Part shown: positions 11,452 to 22,227 of the stretch, one piece after another | Layout: every line of letters starts with the position of its first letter | Position numbering within the stretch: the first letter of the stretch is position 1 | Assembly (NCBI GenBank): GCA_030998225.1 | Contig: JAPYXD010000484.1 | Coordinates: 2,976,001-3,040,000, forward strand | Source: Diplolepis rosae | Taxonomy: Eukaryota > Arthropoda > Insecta > Hymenoptera > Diplolepididae | Length of the DNA stretch: 64,000 bases | Direction of reading: 5' to 3' | Notes under the pieces: model-generated | Seen by the model: only the letters and a program-made list of their open reading frames with translations | What the model was told of the DNA's origin: nothing | Database searches by the model: none | Position numbers and translations under genes: made by a program

Positions 11452-11918
11452 GAAGGTTCGAACATGACTAGGAAGCCCTTGGAAAACTTAATTAATTACT
11501 ACTTTAAAAAATTTTAATGCTGTTATTTCATATATATTATTAGAGGAAATTGTTCGCTTTACCGGGAAAAAATTTTAAAATATGAAAAATGTCCTTTTTA
11601 TTAGAAATTACTGAGGGTAAAATTTCAATGCATTTTTTCCAAGTTTACTCTTTAAAAATGATCGGATTTTAAGGAGTGATGGCTCATTTTCTTCCTCAAA
11701 AATTTTTAAAAAACAGCCATTCGTTATAAAACTTATTTCATTTTTCAATATTCCTGATTAGCAGTTAGAAAATGTGTGATTAATGAAAAAATCTAAGATA
11801 CTGGAGTTTTCTAAAAATGTTTAAAGAGGAAAATAAGCTATTATTCCTTAAAATCGGATCATTTTGTAGTAATTAATTTTATGTCTTTCAAGGGCTTCCT
11901 AGACACAGTCGAACCTCC
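11452..11918. mobile_element. TTAA-flanked (piggyBac-like) non-autonomous element
   Basis: TTAA occurs at 11448-11451 and 11919-11922. The termini are imperfect inverted repeats, gaaggttcga...aggaagcccttgg on the left and caagggcttcct...tcgaacctcc on the right. The interior is itself partly inverted-repetitive around 11650-11850 (Phe/Lys-type AT text such as gatcggattttaag mirrored by ccttaaaatcggatc). At 467 bp there is no transposase. TTAA specificity places it with piggyBac by family knowledge. Confidence 0.8.
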
Positions 11919-11922
11919 TTAA

Positions 11923-13130
11923 CCGATTGACCTATTTTGTTTTTTTCATGTTTATTCCGATGTCCTTCCCTACTCAAAAAATTTGACTACATTGATATTG
12001 TTTTTTTTTGTGTTTTTCTATCAATCAAATTTTTTAGCAAGGTTACCACAAGTCTCACACGATATTGTAGGCAACGGGATTAAGGTATCGAAATTCTCTA
12101 CGAGGACATCTCTCTGGATATTATCCTGTTTGATACTGAAACTTGTTGTGTCCTGATAAAATAGACAGTGACAATTTTTCGAAGTAAACCATTCAATGTT
12201 TAAAAAATTTTAGTTTTTTCAAATTAACAAAAGTACTATTTACTTTATTAGGAATATTGTTTGTGTTTTTCAGTAGATAGCCTGTTAATTTGAAACAAGT
12301 GAAGAGTAATTTGAAACAATAGTATAGAGAACAAACGTGGAGGATATGACTCGTTATCAGAACTAACTTTTCAACAGACTGAAGCATTTTTGTACGAGTG
12401 TTAGTTCGATGTAACGAGAAACCGATAACTGCTTGATTTACGCCTTGGCGATACATTGCTGCATTATTTCGTGGAGAAAAGCAAACAATACAAAGCAAAT
12501 GTAATAAGGGCCAGTAAATACAAACGTGTCAGTTTGTGAGTGTGTCACTCAGAAGAGAGCGTGGCGCTTAACCAGGTGAAACGCTTCTTTCACGTTACCC
12601 CTTATATCCTATCAAGTTATTTCAGTTCATTAGCATCCCTATGAACAAGGATGACACCAACAAATGCATTAGCGAGTGTTTAAGCAGGCACACAGCTTGC
12701 ACTGAGACGTTAACGAATTGTACCCCTTGTGTTACCAGGGACCCCAATATTTGCCTTCTTTCAATTCATTCATAAACATTAGCTCTTGACGTTTTTCTCT
12801 TTATATTCACAACTTATCGCTAACTTTGCATATTTTCCACTCTTCTTATTATATCTAATATTATTTATTTCATCTCCTCCATCATCTGATTTTCATTTGA
12901 TTAATTTATTTGACCAACTATAACCTTTTGAAGTTTTTTTAATTTTAATTTAAAGAAAAATATAATAGATATACTTTTTGCACAGTATATACTGATAGAA
13001 ATTGTCCTATTACTTATTTTTGTCAGTTAACGACACATATCAAATTTAAAGTATTTTAATGCTCTTAATAATTTATAAAAATATTTATTTTGATTTACTC
13101 CTTTAATATTAATATTAATGTGTATTAAAA
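11923..13130. other. No gene recognised; degraded repeat traces
   Basis: About 12050-12130 distantly resembles the head of the tRNA-like repeat (ctacgaggacatc, gataatgtaggca-like text). Otherwise it is AT-rich non-coding sequence, with one less AT-rich patch at 12530-12760 that has no identifiable content. A minus-strand open frame at 12193-12498 has no recognisable domain. Confidence 0.45.
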
Positions 13131-13139
13131 TTCATACAA

Positions 13140-13635
13140 TTTTTAACAGTTTTACCGATAAATTATTTCCTTTGACTTTGAAAAGAAGTCATTTAACTAT
13201 TAAAGGATTGTATTTGTAGACTAGCGGACGAAGTGCGCCTGCGCATGAGCGAGTGTACATTGTATAGTGACAAAAAAAACATTTTTATCCGTATAACCTT
13301 AATTTTTCATTGCTTCTGACAATCGAAGTATTGTATTGTTAATATAGTATTGGTAATGATCGATTTAATTTTGGCATTTGTCAAAGTTGGGCTTATGTAC
13401 ATTGCTTATAGGTTATATCGTACAATTTGTTTTCTTTAATCCTCTAAATTATATTTCCTCTGTACGTCAAAGGATTTCATTTTTATGCCAAAGGAAATAC
13501 TTTGACAGTAAAAAGATAACATTTGGAACGACGCTCCTTTAACTGTTAAAGGATTTCCTCTCATGCCAATTTTGAATAGAAGTCCTTTACTAATGAAGGA
13601 AATCGTTTGACAGTCAATAATCTGTTTTTAGAGTG
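13140..13635. mobile_element. Internally deleted copy of the SAM-gene element (copy E1)
   Basis: The right terminus (tttttagagtg at 13625-13635, followed by TA) and about 290 bp inside it match the right end of the element at 14319-16120. The left portion (cctttgactttgaaaagaag, actagcggacgaagtgcgcctgcgcat) matches its promoter-side sequence. The middle is missing: the sequence jumps from about 13272 directly to the text that lies in the intron of the SAM gene, so exon 1 and exon 2 are absent. The left terminus is too diverged to place exactly. Confidence 0.75.
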
Positions 13636-13654
13636 TACATATTGGTTAAATGAC

Positions 13655-13756
13655 ATATTTCAAACTCTGATATCGCAAATAAATGTAATTTAAATTCAAA
13701 TTTAAATAATTTGAAATCTTTCTGTGGAAAAAAAGACCTTTCGACTGCGCTGGGAT
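13655..13756 (-). repeat. Truncated tRNA-like repeat unit
   Basis: Text from tttcaaactctgatatcgc through aatctttctgtgg to gactgcgctggga matches the 3' tail and the acceptor/T-arm side of the tRNA-like repeat seen at 22320-22415. It breaks off in the T-arm, exactly where the element fragment starting at 13757 begins. Confidence 0.7.
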
Positions 13757-14318
13757 CAACAGAATCTTTACACTGTTAAAAAACACATCTGTAAAATGCA
13801 AAATGAAAATAGTTTTACTGATAATCGATTTCTTTTGACCCCGAAAAGAAATCCTTCAACTTTTAAATGATTGTATTTGTAGGCTAGCGGTCGAAGTGCA
13901 CCTGCGCATCAGTGAGTGTACAATGTACATCGTCTAGTGCTTAACAGTACAATATGCGTGAGTAATTTTTGTGTTGTGCGATATTTTCTCATCATCGCGA
14001 TTAATTAACGTGGATGCGTGAGGGAAATAGATTTTTTTAAAATATTAGGAATCCCAAAATCAGACGAAAAAATTTTGGAATGTACGTATACCAAAATAAA
14101 CAATTTTTATCCGCATAACCTCATTTTTCATTGTTTCTGACAATCGAAGCATTATAAATGTATTAATTTTTAATGCTTTTAAGCATCGAAGGTTTATCAG
14201 TCTTCTTTTCATAAAATGATTTTGTAAAGCGTGCTTGAATTTGAATGATTATTATGATTTTCATCGAAGTTGTATCTTAACATTTCTTTAAGCGGAAATC
14301 TAAGACAGGTCGTTATTA
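13757..14318 (+). mobile_element. Left part of element copy E0, interrupted by E2
   Basis: It matches the left third of the 14319-16120 element from caacagaatcttt onward, including the promoter-side text and a decayed exon 1. It ends at gtcgttatTA, exactly where the E2 insertion begins; its continuation is at 16121. Its own left terminus is missing. Confidence 0.8.
14036..14090 (+). pseudogene. Decayed exon 1 of a SAM-domain gene (in copy E0)
   Basis: This aligns codon for codon with exon 1 at 14621-14675: IDFFKILGIPKSDEKILE here against MDFYKLLGIPECDVEILK there. The initiator ATG is ATA. The donor GT and the tacgtatacc intron start are retained. Most differences change the amino acid. No matching exon 2 follows, because the E0 copy is internally deleted before it is interrupted. 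Confidence 0.75.
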
Positions 14319-14620
14319 CACTCTAAAAAAAAGTCTGTCGATAGTGAAATTACGTTCTTTTCAGAATGCATCCATTGAAATTAAGCATATTCCTTTTGTC
14401 TACCAACAGAATCTTTTTCCTGTTACAAAACTCATCTCTGAGATGTAAAAAGAAAATATTTTTAGCAATGAACGATTTTTTTTGACTCTGAAAAGAAATC
14501 CTCTAATTATGTAAGGATTGCATTTCTAGACTAGGAGACAGTCTAGATATTTTGTCAGTACGGTGCCAACTACGAAGAATATATTTATTTATGATCAAAA
14601 TCAATTAACGAAATCAAATA

Positions 14621-14675
14621 ATGGATTTCTACAAATTATTAGGAATCCCAGAGTGCGACGTAGAAATTTTGAAAG
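14621..14675 (+). CDS. SAM-like domain protein, exon 1
   Basis: The exon begins with an ATG and encodes MDFYKLLGIPECDVEILK plus one base, ending at a GTACGT donor (GT at 14676-14677). It joins in phase to exon 2 at 14899. The LGIPECDVEIL text is the first two helices of a sterile alpha motif, where the family consensus places a short hydrophobic helix, then a small loop before the second helix. A diverged copy at 14036-14090 keeps the donor but lost the ATG, which supports this as a real exon. Function is unknown; SAM domains usually mediate protein or RNA binding. Confidence 0.7.
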
Positions 14676-14898
14676 GTACGTATACCAAAACAAACAATTT
14701 TGATCCGCATAACCTTATTTTTCATTGCTTCTGATGACAATTCAAAGATATTCCCAAAAATGTCAATAAAAGCATTGTAGAAACTGAAATCCTGATAACG
14801 GGGTGTGAAAAGGGGGAAGTGTCTTCGTTTTTTTGTCTCAGACTTTCGGTGTTTAGATTATTTTAAAAAGATTATTTAAACGATCGAATGCATTACAG

Positions 14899-15224
14899 GC
14901 CATCACATAACTCAAGGTGTATTGCGTATCATGGACAAAGAGGATTTCCAAAAGCATGATATCAAGATTAGCATTGGAGCGAAAATAATTTTGGAGAAAT
15001 ATATCGTTGATTCGAAAAAAATAAACGAAGATCCGGACATACCAAATATTTTGACGGTCAATAATTATGTAATCGTTAAGAAAACAATTGTAGAATTGTT
15101 GAATAGCCGAGATTTTATGAATAAAGTTTTTGTTTCATCTTTCAGGGTATTTTATATTCTATTCCTTCCGAAATATTCTGATGAAATAATATTAAAGGTT
15201 AGAAAAAAAGACATAAGTAAATGA
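14899..15224 (+). CDS. SAM-like domain protein, exon 2
   Basis: The acceptor is gcattacag (AG at 14897-14898). Two bases complete the split Gly codon, and 107 codons follow to TGA at 15222-15224, giving a predicted 126-residue protein. The joined domain reads ...EILKG, HHITQGVLRIMDKEDF, HDIKISIGAKIILEKYI. This fits the SAM pattern of H-N/H-I-x-G-x-L-L, L/M-x-x-E-D-F and I-x-I-G-x-x-x-x-I-L helices. The tail after residue about 60 is Ile/Val/Asn/Lys-rich and unrecognised. The gene sits inside a TA-flanked transposable element, so it is either element cargo or a captured host gene. Whether it is expressed cannot be judged here. A cryptic acceptor-like tttcatctttcag at about 15146 means the 3' structure could differ. 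Confidence 0.7.
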
Positions 15225-15532
15225 AAACATTCAATTCTATCCATAATTCTTTTTCTTTTCTAACAATAAATAGTATTCCAGATCTTCAAACAAAGTTTGG
15301 ACAAAGATCTACTTGTATTTAATTGCAAGAAAAAATGTATACATTCAAGAAATTTTCAAACTGTAAAAATAAAGATCATGGAATATATACTTTATAAAAC
15401 GAATAATAGTTTTGTATTGGAAAAAAATGTCGACATTTAAAGTTTTTATGGAAATCCATTCTAATATCATTGATAAAATTGAATAAAAACATTTCTTAAA
15501 TGAATTTTGAAAACACTTATTTAACATTACAC

Positions 15533-15655
15533 GCAAAAAAATGTGTAGCTGGTACAAAGAAACATATTGCTGTTCAAGCTATATTATTAACTATCCTAAC
15601 CATAAATGTGACTACTATAACCTGAAATATCCTTGTGACAGCTACACATTTTTTT
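15533..15655. repeat. Small inverted-repeat insertion inside E2
   Basis: The strings aaaaaaatgtgtagctg (about 15534-15550) and cagctacacattttttt (about 15637-15653) are perfect inverted repeats bounding about 120 bp. Related ends (cagctgcacttttttccg) occur at about 55877. It is probably a miniature element; no target duplication is clear. Confidence 0.6.
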
Positions 15656-16120
15656 CCCTAAAACAGTTTCGTATATGTATAATTTTTTACACAATTTATT
15701 CATTTTATGAAATATACAGTTGTTTTTTATTTGTAAAAAATATTGGAAGTATTGGAAAATTTGTAATGTAAGCAAAGATATATCTTAGAATTTCTTTAAG
15801 CTGAAATCTAAGATAGGGTCGTTATTATATTATTGAAAATGATCGATTGAATATTGGGATTTGTCAAAGTTTGGCTTGTGTACATTTCTTATAGGTTATA
15901 TCATAGAATTTGTTTTTTTTTTAACTTCGAAATTATACTTCCTTCGTACGACATAGGATTTTATTTCCAAACCAAAGGAAAAACTTTGGCAGCAAAATGA
16001 TAGCACTTGAAACGAAAATACTTCAACTGTTAGAGGATTTCCTCTTATGCCAATTTTGAGTAGAAAATCCATTTATAGTGAACGGAATTGTTCGACAGTC
16101 AATATTCCGTTTTTAGAGTG

Positions 16121-16375
16121 TATAGTATTGAAAATGATCGATTTAATATTCGCATTTGTTGAAGTTGAGCTTGTGTAGATCTCTTATTAGGTTATATCAT
16201 ACCATTTTTTTTCTTTTATCCTTGAAATTATATTTTCTTTGTACGACAAAGGATTTAATTTCCAAACCAAAGGAAATATTTTGACAGTAAAAGGACAGCA
16301 TTTGAAACGACAATCCTTTAACTGTTAAAGGATTTCCTTTCATTCCAATTTTGAATAGAAAATCCTTTTATAAGA
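16121..16375 (+). mobile_element. Right part of element copy E0, downstream of E2
   Basis: It starts TAtagtattgaaaatgatcg and matches E2 from about 15823 for about 250 bp (tttggcatttgt-type text, paired aaaggatttcctt palindromes). It is the continuation of the fragment at 13757-14318. Its right terminus is eroded: the terminal tttttagagtg is absent, with homology fading near 16375. Confidence 0.75.
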
Positions 16376-18098
16376 AACCAATCATTCAGTTTAAAAAAAA
16401 AATATTTTTCATCATTTAACAAACGTTCAAAACTGTACGTAAATGTTCACGAGTTCAGAATATAGAAAATGGGGTGAAACAGTTTTTGACAGAAAATATA
16501 TCCACTTTGATGTATTTGTTCATGAGGCTTCAAAGTAGGAATGCCAACGTCACAGAGAAAAAAACGTGTTATCTGCTCCTCTGCTGTTTATCTCTAGTAC
16601 TTAATTCTTCCCTTTTTTTCGACGTGTTACGTGATAATATGAAAAGCAGTATCGCGATGGCTAACCAAGTCACATAAAATTGCACAAAAAACAGTTTCCT
16701 AGACGTGAGACACATTTTGCTACAAAAGTATTGATCCTTGAATTATGTTCATTAAAATTATATTTTTTAACTATGTATAGATGATAGGTTGGCACGAATA
16801 AAAAAAGGGATCTAGATATTCCGCTCTTTAGTCTCGTTTCCATACTGAAAGTACAGGCATATTCGATAATTCCGAGGATAATTTGATTTCCTTCGAATTG
16901 CGAAAGCTGCTTCGCGGAAATTGAATTCCTATTAATAAAAACGATATCGCTGGTTCGTTCGCTTGCTTAACCGCTCTCGCCTACCACCCGCTTTTCTCTT
17001 ATTCCGTCGCTCCAGACGATCTGCGGCGCACTATAAATTTATTACGCTCATTAAAGATGAAGAATAGCTCTAAGTCTGTGGGATGTTTGTAAGCGTTAAT
17101 GCAATCCTAGTATACATATGTAAGTTTCGAGTTAATGGACTTGATTCTATGAAGATTTACAGAGCAGAGCTTTTCTTGATCGGCATTTCATATGATTAGC
17201 AAATTAGACACAATTTTGTTTATAGATAGTAGTGCATAAGGATTCAGAATCACTTTCTGCGTAATTCTTTAATAAATTCTTAGCAATTCAAAAAATTGTT
17301 TTGAAGGATTTAGCTGACTTGAAACATAAAAAAAGTGCATCCTTTAAAAGTGTCTTTTTTGTCGACAAACGTGATATCAGTCCATCGCTCTTACTGCTTC
17401 ACTTCCTCTTTTCCGGCTGCTCAAGAACCCAATTAAAAATCCGACGGCCTTCGTTTCATGCTTGGCTTTCTTGTTGGAGGTCTTGAAAAAGCCGGAAGCC
17501 AGCGAGAAAATGCAGCTACTGCACGTTGAGTGTCGTTAATAGAGTATTATTAGAGGGCTGGTGTCAAGACACTGTTAGGGTCGGGATGACAACCAACCGG
17601 GAGACAAACGAGATCTGGCTCGTTGGCTTGGGGTTGCTTATCTCTAGTACTTGAAACTCATCCTTGGTTCCCAGTAACCAAAAATGCGACCAACATAAAT
17701 CAGCTTAAAAAAGAAGCAAATTTTGAAAAATAAATAATTCAAAATCTGACTTTGTGTGCATGTTAGCATATATCTAAATGTAGCTCAATTTATCCTTCTT
17801 TTTAATAAAAACAATCTAATTAAAATTTCTTTAAAAATGAAACTCAAAACCAAAAAATTTTTTAAATTCTATCAGAAAAATATTTATTTTAATCAATTAA
17901 ACTGTACAGACGACTTAATGTTGATTTATTTGTAGAAATTTCGATTGTATTAACCATTGGAGTGACAATTATTTATTTTTTTATTCATTATCAGTACTAC
18001 TTGCGGATTCATTGACCCGTATTTTTGAGGCTTTAACCGTGTTCTTTCTTAATTGAAACGAAAAAAAATGAGAGGCCGTAGCGTTTACTGTTGTTTTA
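16376..18098. other. Low-repeat stretch, no exon recognised
   Basis: No coding segment or element is supported. About 16960-17100 is less AT-rich and contains ctataaatttattacgctc and cattaaagatgaag, which resemble homeodomain-type sites, but this is only suggestive. Short open frames near 16474 and 17301 carry no recognisable domain. Confidence 0.4.
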
Positions 18099-18856
18099 CA
18101 AGCTGGGCCATCTAACATTTGGAATTTGAATCGGCTATAAAAAAAAACTTATGGATATTTTTTTAAAAGTATGGTTTTATTAGAAAGATTGAACCTTTCC
18201 ATTTAAGAATGAAACACATCATTAAAATTAAAATTCGATCAACCCAATTTTTCAGTACATTTTTGATTGTTTGGACAAAAGGTCAATAAGGTTAATAAGC
18301 AAAATTGTCGCATTTGGTGCTCAGAAAATCCAAACGTCATTATTAAAAAGCCGATGCACCCACAACGAGTGACTGTTTGGTGCGAATTTTGGTACGGGGG
18401 CATCATTGGGCCATTTTTCTTTGAAAATAAGCAAGGAGCCGCCTTTACGGTCAATGGTGAGCGTTACCGTGCGGTGCTCAATGAATTTTTGTTTCCAAAA
18501 ATTGAAAAGGATGACATGGACGACATTTGGTGTGATTTTATCCCGTTAGACTTGTTTTTGTGGGGTGCCGTTAAAGATAAGTGTTACGCTAACCATCCAG
18601 AGACGATTGAGGCCTTGAAACACAAAATCGAAGTTGCCATTCATGGGATTGAAGCCCAAACAATCGAAAATGTAATGAAAAATTGGGTTGACCGAATGGG
18701 GTACTGTAAGGCCAACCGTGGCAGTCATTTTAATGACGTGTTTCATTCTTAAATGAAAAGGTTCAATCTTTCTAATAAAAGCATACTTTTGAAAAAATAT
18801 CCATAGGTTTTTTTTTACATCCGATTCAAATTCCAAATGTTAGATGGGCTACCCTG
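18099..18856 (+). mobile_element. Defective Tc1/mariner-superfamily element with about 130-bp TIRs
   Basis: TA flanks the element at 18097-18098 and 18857-18858. The terminal inverted repeats span 18099-18228 and 18727-18856, both 130 bp, with a handful of mismatches. The outermost bases are diverged at the left end (caagctgggcc against cagggtagccc). The interior is a deleted transposase gene. The right TIR includes the last codons of that gene, so the left TIR is a duplicate of a coding end. Confidence 0.9.
18267..18752 (+). pseudogene. Transposase remnant, DDE_3 type (DUF4817-linked insect family)
   Basis: The 161-codon open frame contains NKQNCRIWCSENP, HPQRVTVWCEFW, GGIIGPFFFEN, VNGERYRAVLNEF, then PLDLFLWGAVKDKCYAN and NWVDRMGYCKANRG. 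These are in the order of insect transposases that pair an N-terminal DUF4817-type helix-turn-helix with a DDE_3 catalytic domain. The N-terminal half, including the helix-turn-helix and the first catalytic Asp region, is missing. An internal deletion joins DDMDDIW directly to the CD-PLDLFLW block, removing the second catalytic Asp segment (the usual QQDGA region). It cannot be an active transposase. The start codon listed is simply the first ATG of the open frame. Confidence 0.92.
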
Positions 18857-19059
18857 TATAAAGTGATTTGACCCTTTCCACCCAGTTATTATACACGAGT
18901 AGGATTTTAAAGGTAAATGAGAGTGGAAAAAAGATATAAATTTTTAATGAATTTAGTTAAATGAACAAATAATAATACAATAATCCAAAGAGGATTCAGA
19001 ACGTGAACTTTATGTTGGATGAGACAGATAGACCTGAAAAGTTAAGAGTAGAGTTACAG

Positions 19060-19960
19060 CTGGAAATTCGTGACACGTATTGCAGCAAGAGCACGCAGTG
19101 ACAGCAGAAACAAAGTATCGAGAGCGGGGTCGTTGGGGTGTGTACGGGTGGAGTGCAGGGGCACTGCCGAGGACACTTGAGGTGAATGTTTTGCGAATGG
19201 TCGGTAGATGTCTGGTTTGCTCGAGGCTGATATCGACCTGGGTCTCGGGTCTGGAGCCGCGCTACTCTTGCCTCCCTCGCCACCCACGACCCTCCCCTCC
19301 GTATTCCTCATTTCACCCCCTTCTTTCTCTCTCCTGCAGCGCTCAAAGTTCATGTCCGTTTCATATGTCTCACCTCGTCCCATCTCAGATTCCAACTTTT
19401 CGTCCTGCTCCCTCGGGAGCCGTGGGCGATCTGTTCTCGTTCCTGGGAGTCCCGGGACCCTGTTCTGCCCATCCCTGCCAATCTCACCCTGCCTTTCTCA
19501 CCTTCCCATCCTACTTTTCTCCTGTGTCTCTCACCCGACTAACTTCAGTCCATCCCTCCGAGCACCCCCGCGACTGCTCGTTCTAAGGGTACACTAGACA
19601 CTAGAGAAGTTGACTAGAATTGTGGTAGGGGTTGCTTTGCTGAATACCCCTCCACCGCATTCTCGCTTCCATCGCTTCGTCGACGTCTTCAATCCATTCG
19701 CTTGCCTAGAACAATACAACCCGTACAACTGAATCCCACTCAATCTCTGGAGATACATATAGTGTGCTGTCATAGATCTGCCTTTCGAGATCATGCGCCT
19801 TTCGTCGACTTTACCTGCTTGGATCGACATTGCCACGCTCAAGCATCCGCTGTTGTCGGATGTAAATATTTGCAAACTTCCTCCATTTAGAGTTCCTATT
19901 GAATTATGGGAAAAGAACATCGAAAAGCAGTCAACGATCTGAAGAGTTGACGATGTCATG
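19060..19960. other. GC-richer, pyrimidine-biased island
   Basis: This block stands out from its AT-rich surroundings. From about 19260 to 19580 the + strand is strongly C/T-biased (ccctcccctcc, cttctttctctctcctgcag). Several overlapping open frames exist on both strands but all are compositional and none shows a domain. A ctctcctgcag at about 19329-19339 looks like a splice acceptor, so an untranslated exon or promoter is possible but not shown. Confidence 0.4.
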
Positions 19961-20968
19961 ACTTGATCGTACGTGGTATGGTCATCCGCTTTTTCAGAGG
20001 GTCTGAAAGAGGTTTTCGGGTCAATGAATAACTAAAATAATGCTGTTCTCTCTATTAAGAAACAAAGAGATATTACTAGGGGAGCAAATAGGGGAAGATT
20101 TCTATGTATATCCTCTAACTTGTCATCATTGTTCCATTGGGATGACTAATAAAAGCAATAAAAGTGTATTTGTGGAACTGTTTTCAATCTTGACCTTTTT
20201 TGTTTCAATTATTCATTATATTTTTTGCAAAATTTTCTCTCAAACGAATTTGACAGACGTTCTTTAACGTCTTCTGTTGTTGTATTTTCCATATTTTTAG
20301 GACAATATTTTGTAAAATAAATAAGTTATTTTACATTAACTTTTACAGGAATTTGCTTGAATGATCTGATTAATCCATGGCCTTGATAATTAATAAATTA
20401 CACTTGTGCTTATTCTTGTTAATTATCAACATTCTTAAATAAGATTAAGAATTCTGAGTTTTTATTATATATTTAATTAAGGACATGAATTAAATGGGCC
20501 GTGTAATCAGGAAAAGAATTTTAGTTATATCCTTTGTCATGTCCCAATTTGATCATCTCACCTGGAAAAACCTACGAATATTCATTTTTTAATGAAATTT
20601 ATTATTTCATCTTGGATACCTGAATGTTACTCTATTTACTGATTCAGAATATCAGTCTTAATTTGTAACTCGACCTAATAATAACAACCTATAATCTTCT
20701 TGAAAGCTGTAATCGAGTCAAGGTTAATGGAAAACAGAGAAGTGTTAGTTCGACCGCAATATTGTGGGCGATGGGACACAGCGAGATGTTCTTTTATGCT
20801 TCACAATGCGAATAATTTATAGCCCAGGCGAAACGTTGTAACCGAAACTGTTCTTACGGAAGTAAAAACCTCTCAAATTATTAAATTCCCTATATTAAAA
20901 ACCACATAAAGTAATGTAATTTTAAAAATCACAAAACACTATCAAAGAAGTCGGAGTTTAATGGAAAT

Positions 20969-21008
20969 ATGCAAATTGCGTAAAACCGGAACGTTAATTA
21001 ATGCAAAT
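20969..21008. promoter_or_regulatory. Paired POU octamer motifs
   Basis: Two perfect ATGCAAAT octamers lie at 20969-20976 and 21001-21008, in the same orientation, 32 bp apart (about three helical turns), with a ttaattaat homeodomain-type core between them. The surrounding 20.9-21.5 kb has no transposon signature. A regulatory role is inferred from motif pairing only. Confidence 0.35.
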
Positions 21009-22220
21009 TATTCAAGAGGCTTGAGACGTTCTGGGACTCTGACGACATCTTTCAGCATTCATGGCTCGTTGATTGCTTTTCGTACTCGATTAACGAACTT
21101 ATATTTTTTATTCGCTTCAAACAAAATTGATTTATTTAAATTTTTCTATCAAACTCATAATGATTTTCTTCTTTTCTAATCAAGATCATTTAGCAAAAAA
21201 ATAATTATATAATAAGTTAATTTCGGTGATTGACATAGGTGTGATATAAGAATGAGTTTTCAGTTATGGTTTCTGACTTTGTTAAAGATAAGTTAACGAG
21301 AATTTTGTGTCGGAGGTTTTACGGCGTTTCAATTTTCATTCCCGAGCTCGCATGGATTCATTATGATCGAGATAGCCGAATGTGTAAAATCCCAGCATTG
21401 GGTTCTCTCAGCATGCTTGTATAATTTATGATGAGCCAGAGAGAAACAGTAACAGTCTGCTTCCGCTTGTGAAATATAATTCCCTACACATTCACGGTTG
21501 TATAATCCTCGTTCGCTTTACATGAAAACTTATTACGAAGCCGGTAGCACCAGCTCGACCACCCATTGTTACTCTGTGCTCCACTTCAGCATGGAGCATG
21601 ACAAGAGCAATTACATTTTTAAATTACGTTACACGATATTAAGCTCTTTTTTTATTTCCACCCCCATATTCAGCCTATGCCATCCTATAACCGGACCTGC
21701 CACTTTCCTCTTGCACTACTGCTCAAATTACTGCTTCATCCGCCTCTTTTTCCAGCGTCCCGACATTTTTCTCGTTTCCACTCATTTACCCTCTATATTT
21801 TCTGTCTGCCCACACTTGCCAAACCAGTGCCTGACCAGTCGACATCCAATCTTACGACAATGTTCCGTAAATGTGCGCTGCGAATAATAAAATTATATTT
21901 CCACCATGCAGCGAAAAGAGAAAGGTACATACCTCTATTATTTTCTCATCGATTGAAATACCAAACAGCCTTTAGCAGATTAATTAGATCGAGATATGCT
22001 ACTTTAGAATCTAAATTAAAGGAACCACGTATATAAACTATTTCAACTCTGTGGTGCATTACTCATTTACATTAGTCTAATTTACCACAAATGTTAGTCT
22101 TTATTACTAATTTTAACTTTATACAAATTATTTTAGGCCTAAAACTCGATTAGAAAAGTTCTCTATTTTACAAAAGAAATTGTAAACAATTCTTTTAAGA
22201 CTAAATTTATTTCAAATTAA
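21009..22220. other. Low-repeat stretch, no exon recognised
   Basis: Overlapping open frames at 21498-22036 translate to low-complexity Pro/His/Phe-rich peptides without recognisable domains. No element termini were found. This is candidate intronic or intergenic host DNA. Confidence 0.4.
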
Positions 22221-22227
22221 TTAGTTG

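Larger units (their letters stand above)
14319..16120 (+). mobile_element. TA-flanked 1.8-kb element carrying a SAM-domain gene (copy E2)
   Basis: The termini are cactctaaaaa on the left and tttttagagtg on the right, flanked by TA (14317-14318, 16121-16122). The sequence flanking it on both sides is another copy of the same family, and joining those flanks at a single TA recreates text found inside E2 itself (gttatTAtattattg at about 15821), so the insertion boundaries are proven from within the window. It carries two exons of a SAM-like protein (14621-15224) and a nested hairpin (15533-15655). No DDE transposase was found. A TA duplication suggests Tc1/mariner-type mobilisation in trans, which is inferred. 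Confidence 0.85.

Noticed and set aside
18239..18836. Minus-strand open frames over the 18.1-kb transposon
   Set aside because: They are mirror frames of the transposase remnant on the + strand.
19054..19597. Several overlapping open frames of 95-168 codons on both strands
   Set aside because: They arise from GC-rich, stop-poor and pyrimidine-biased sequence. None shows a domain, and frames overlap in both directions.
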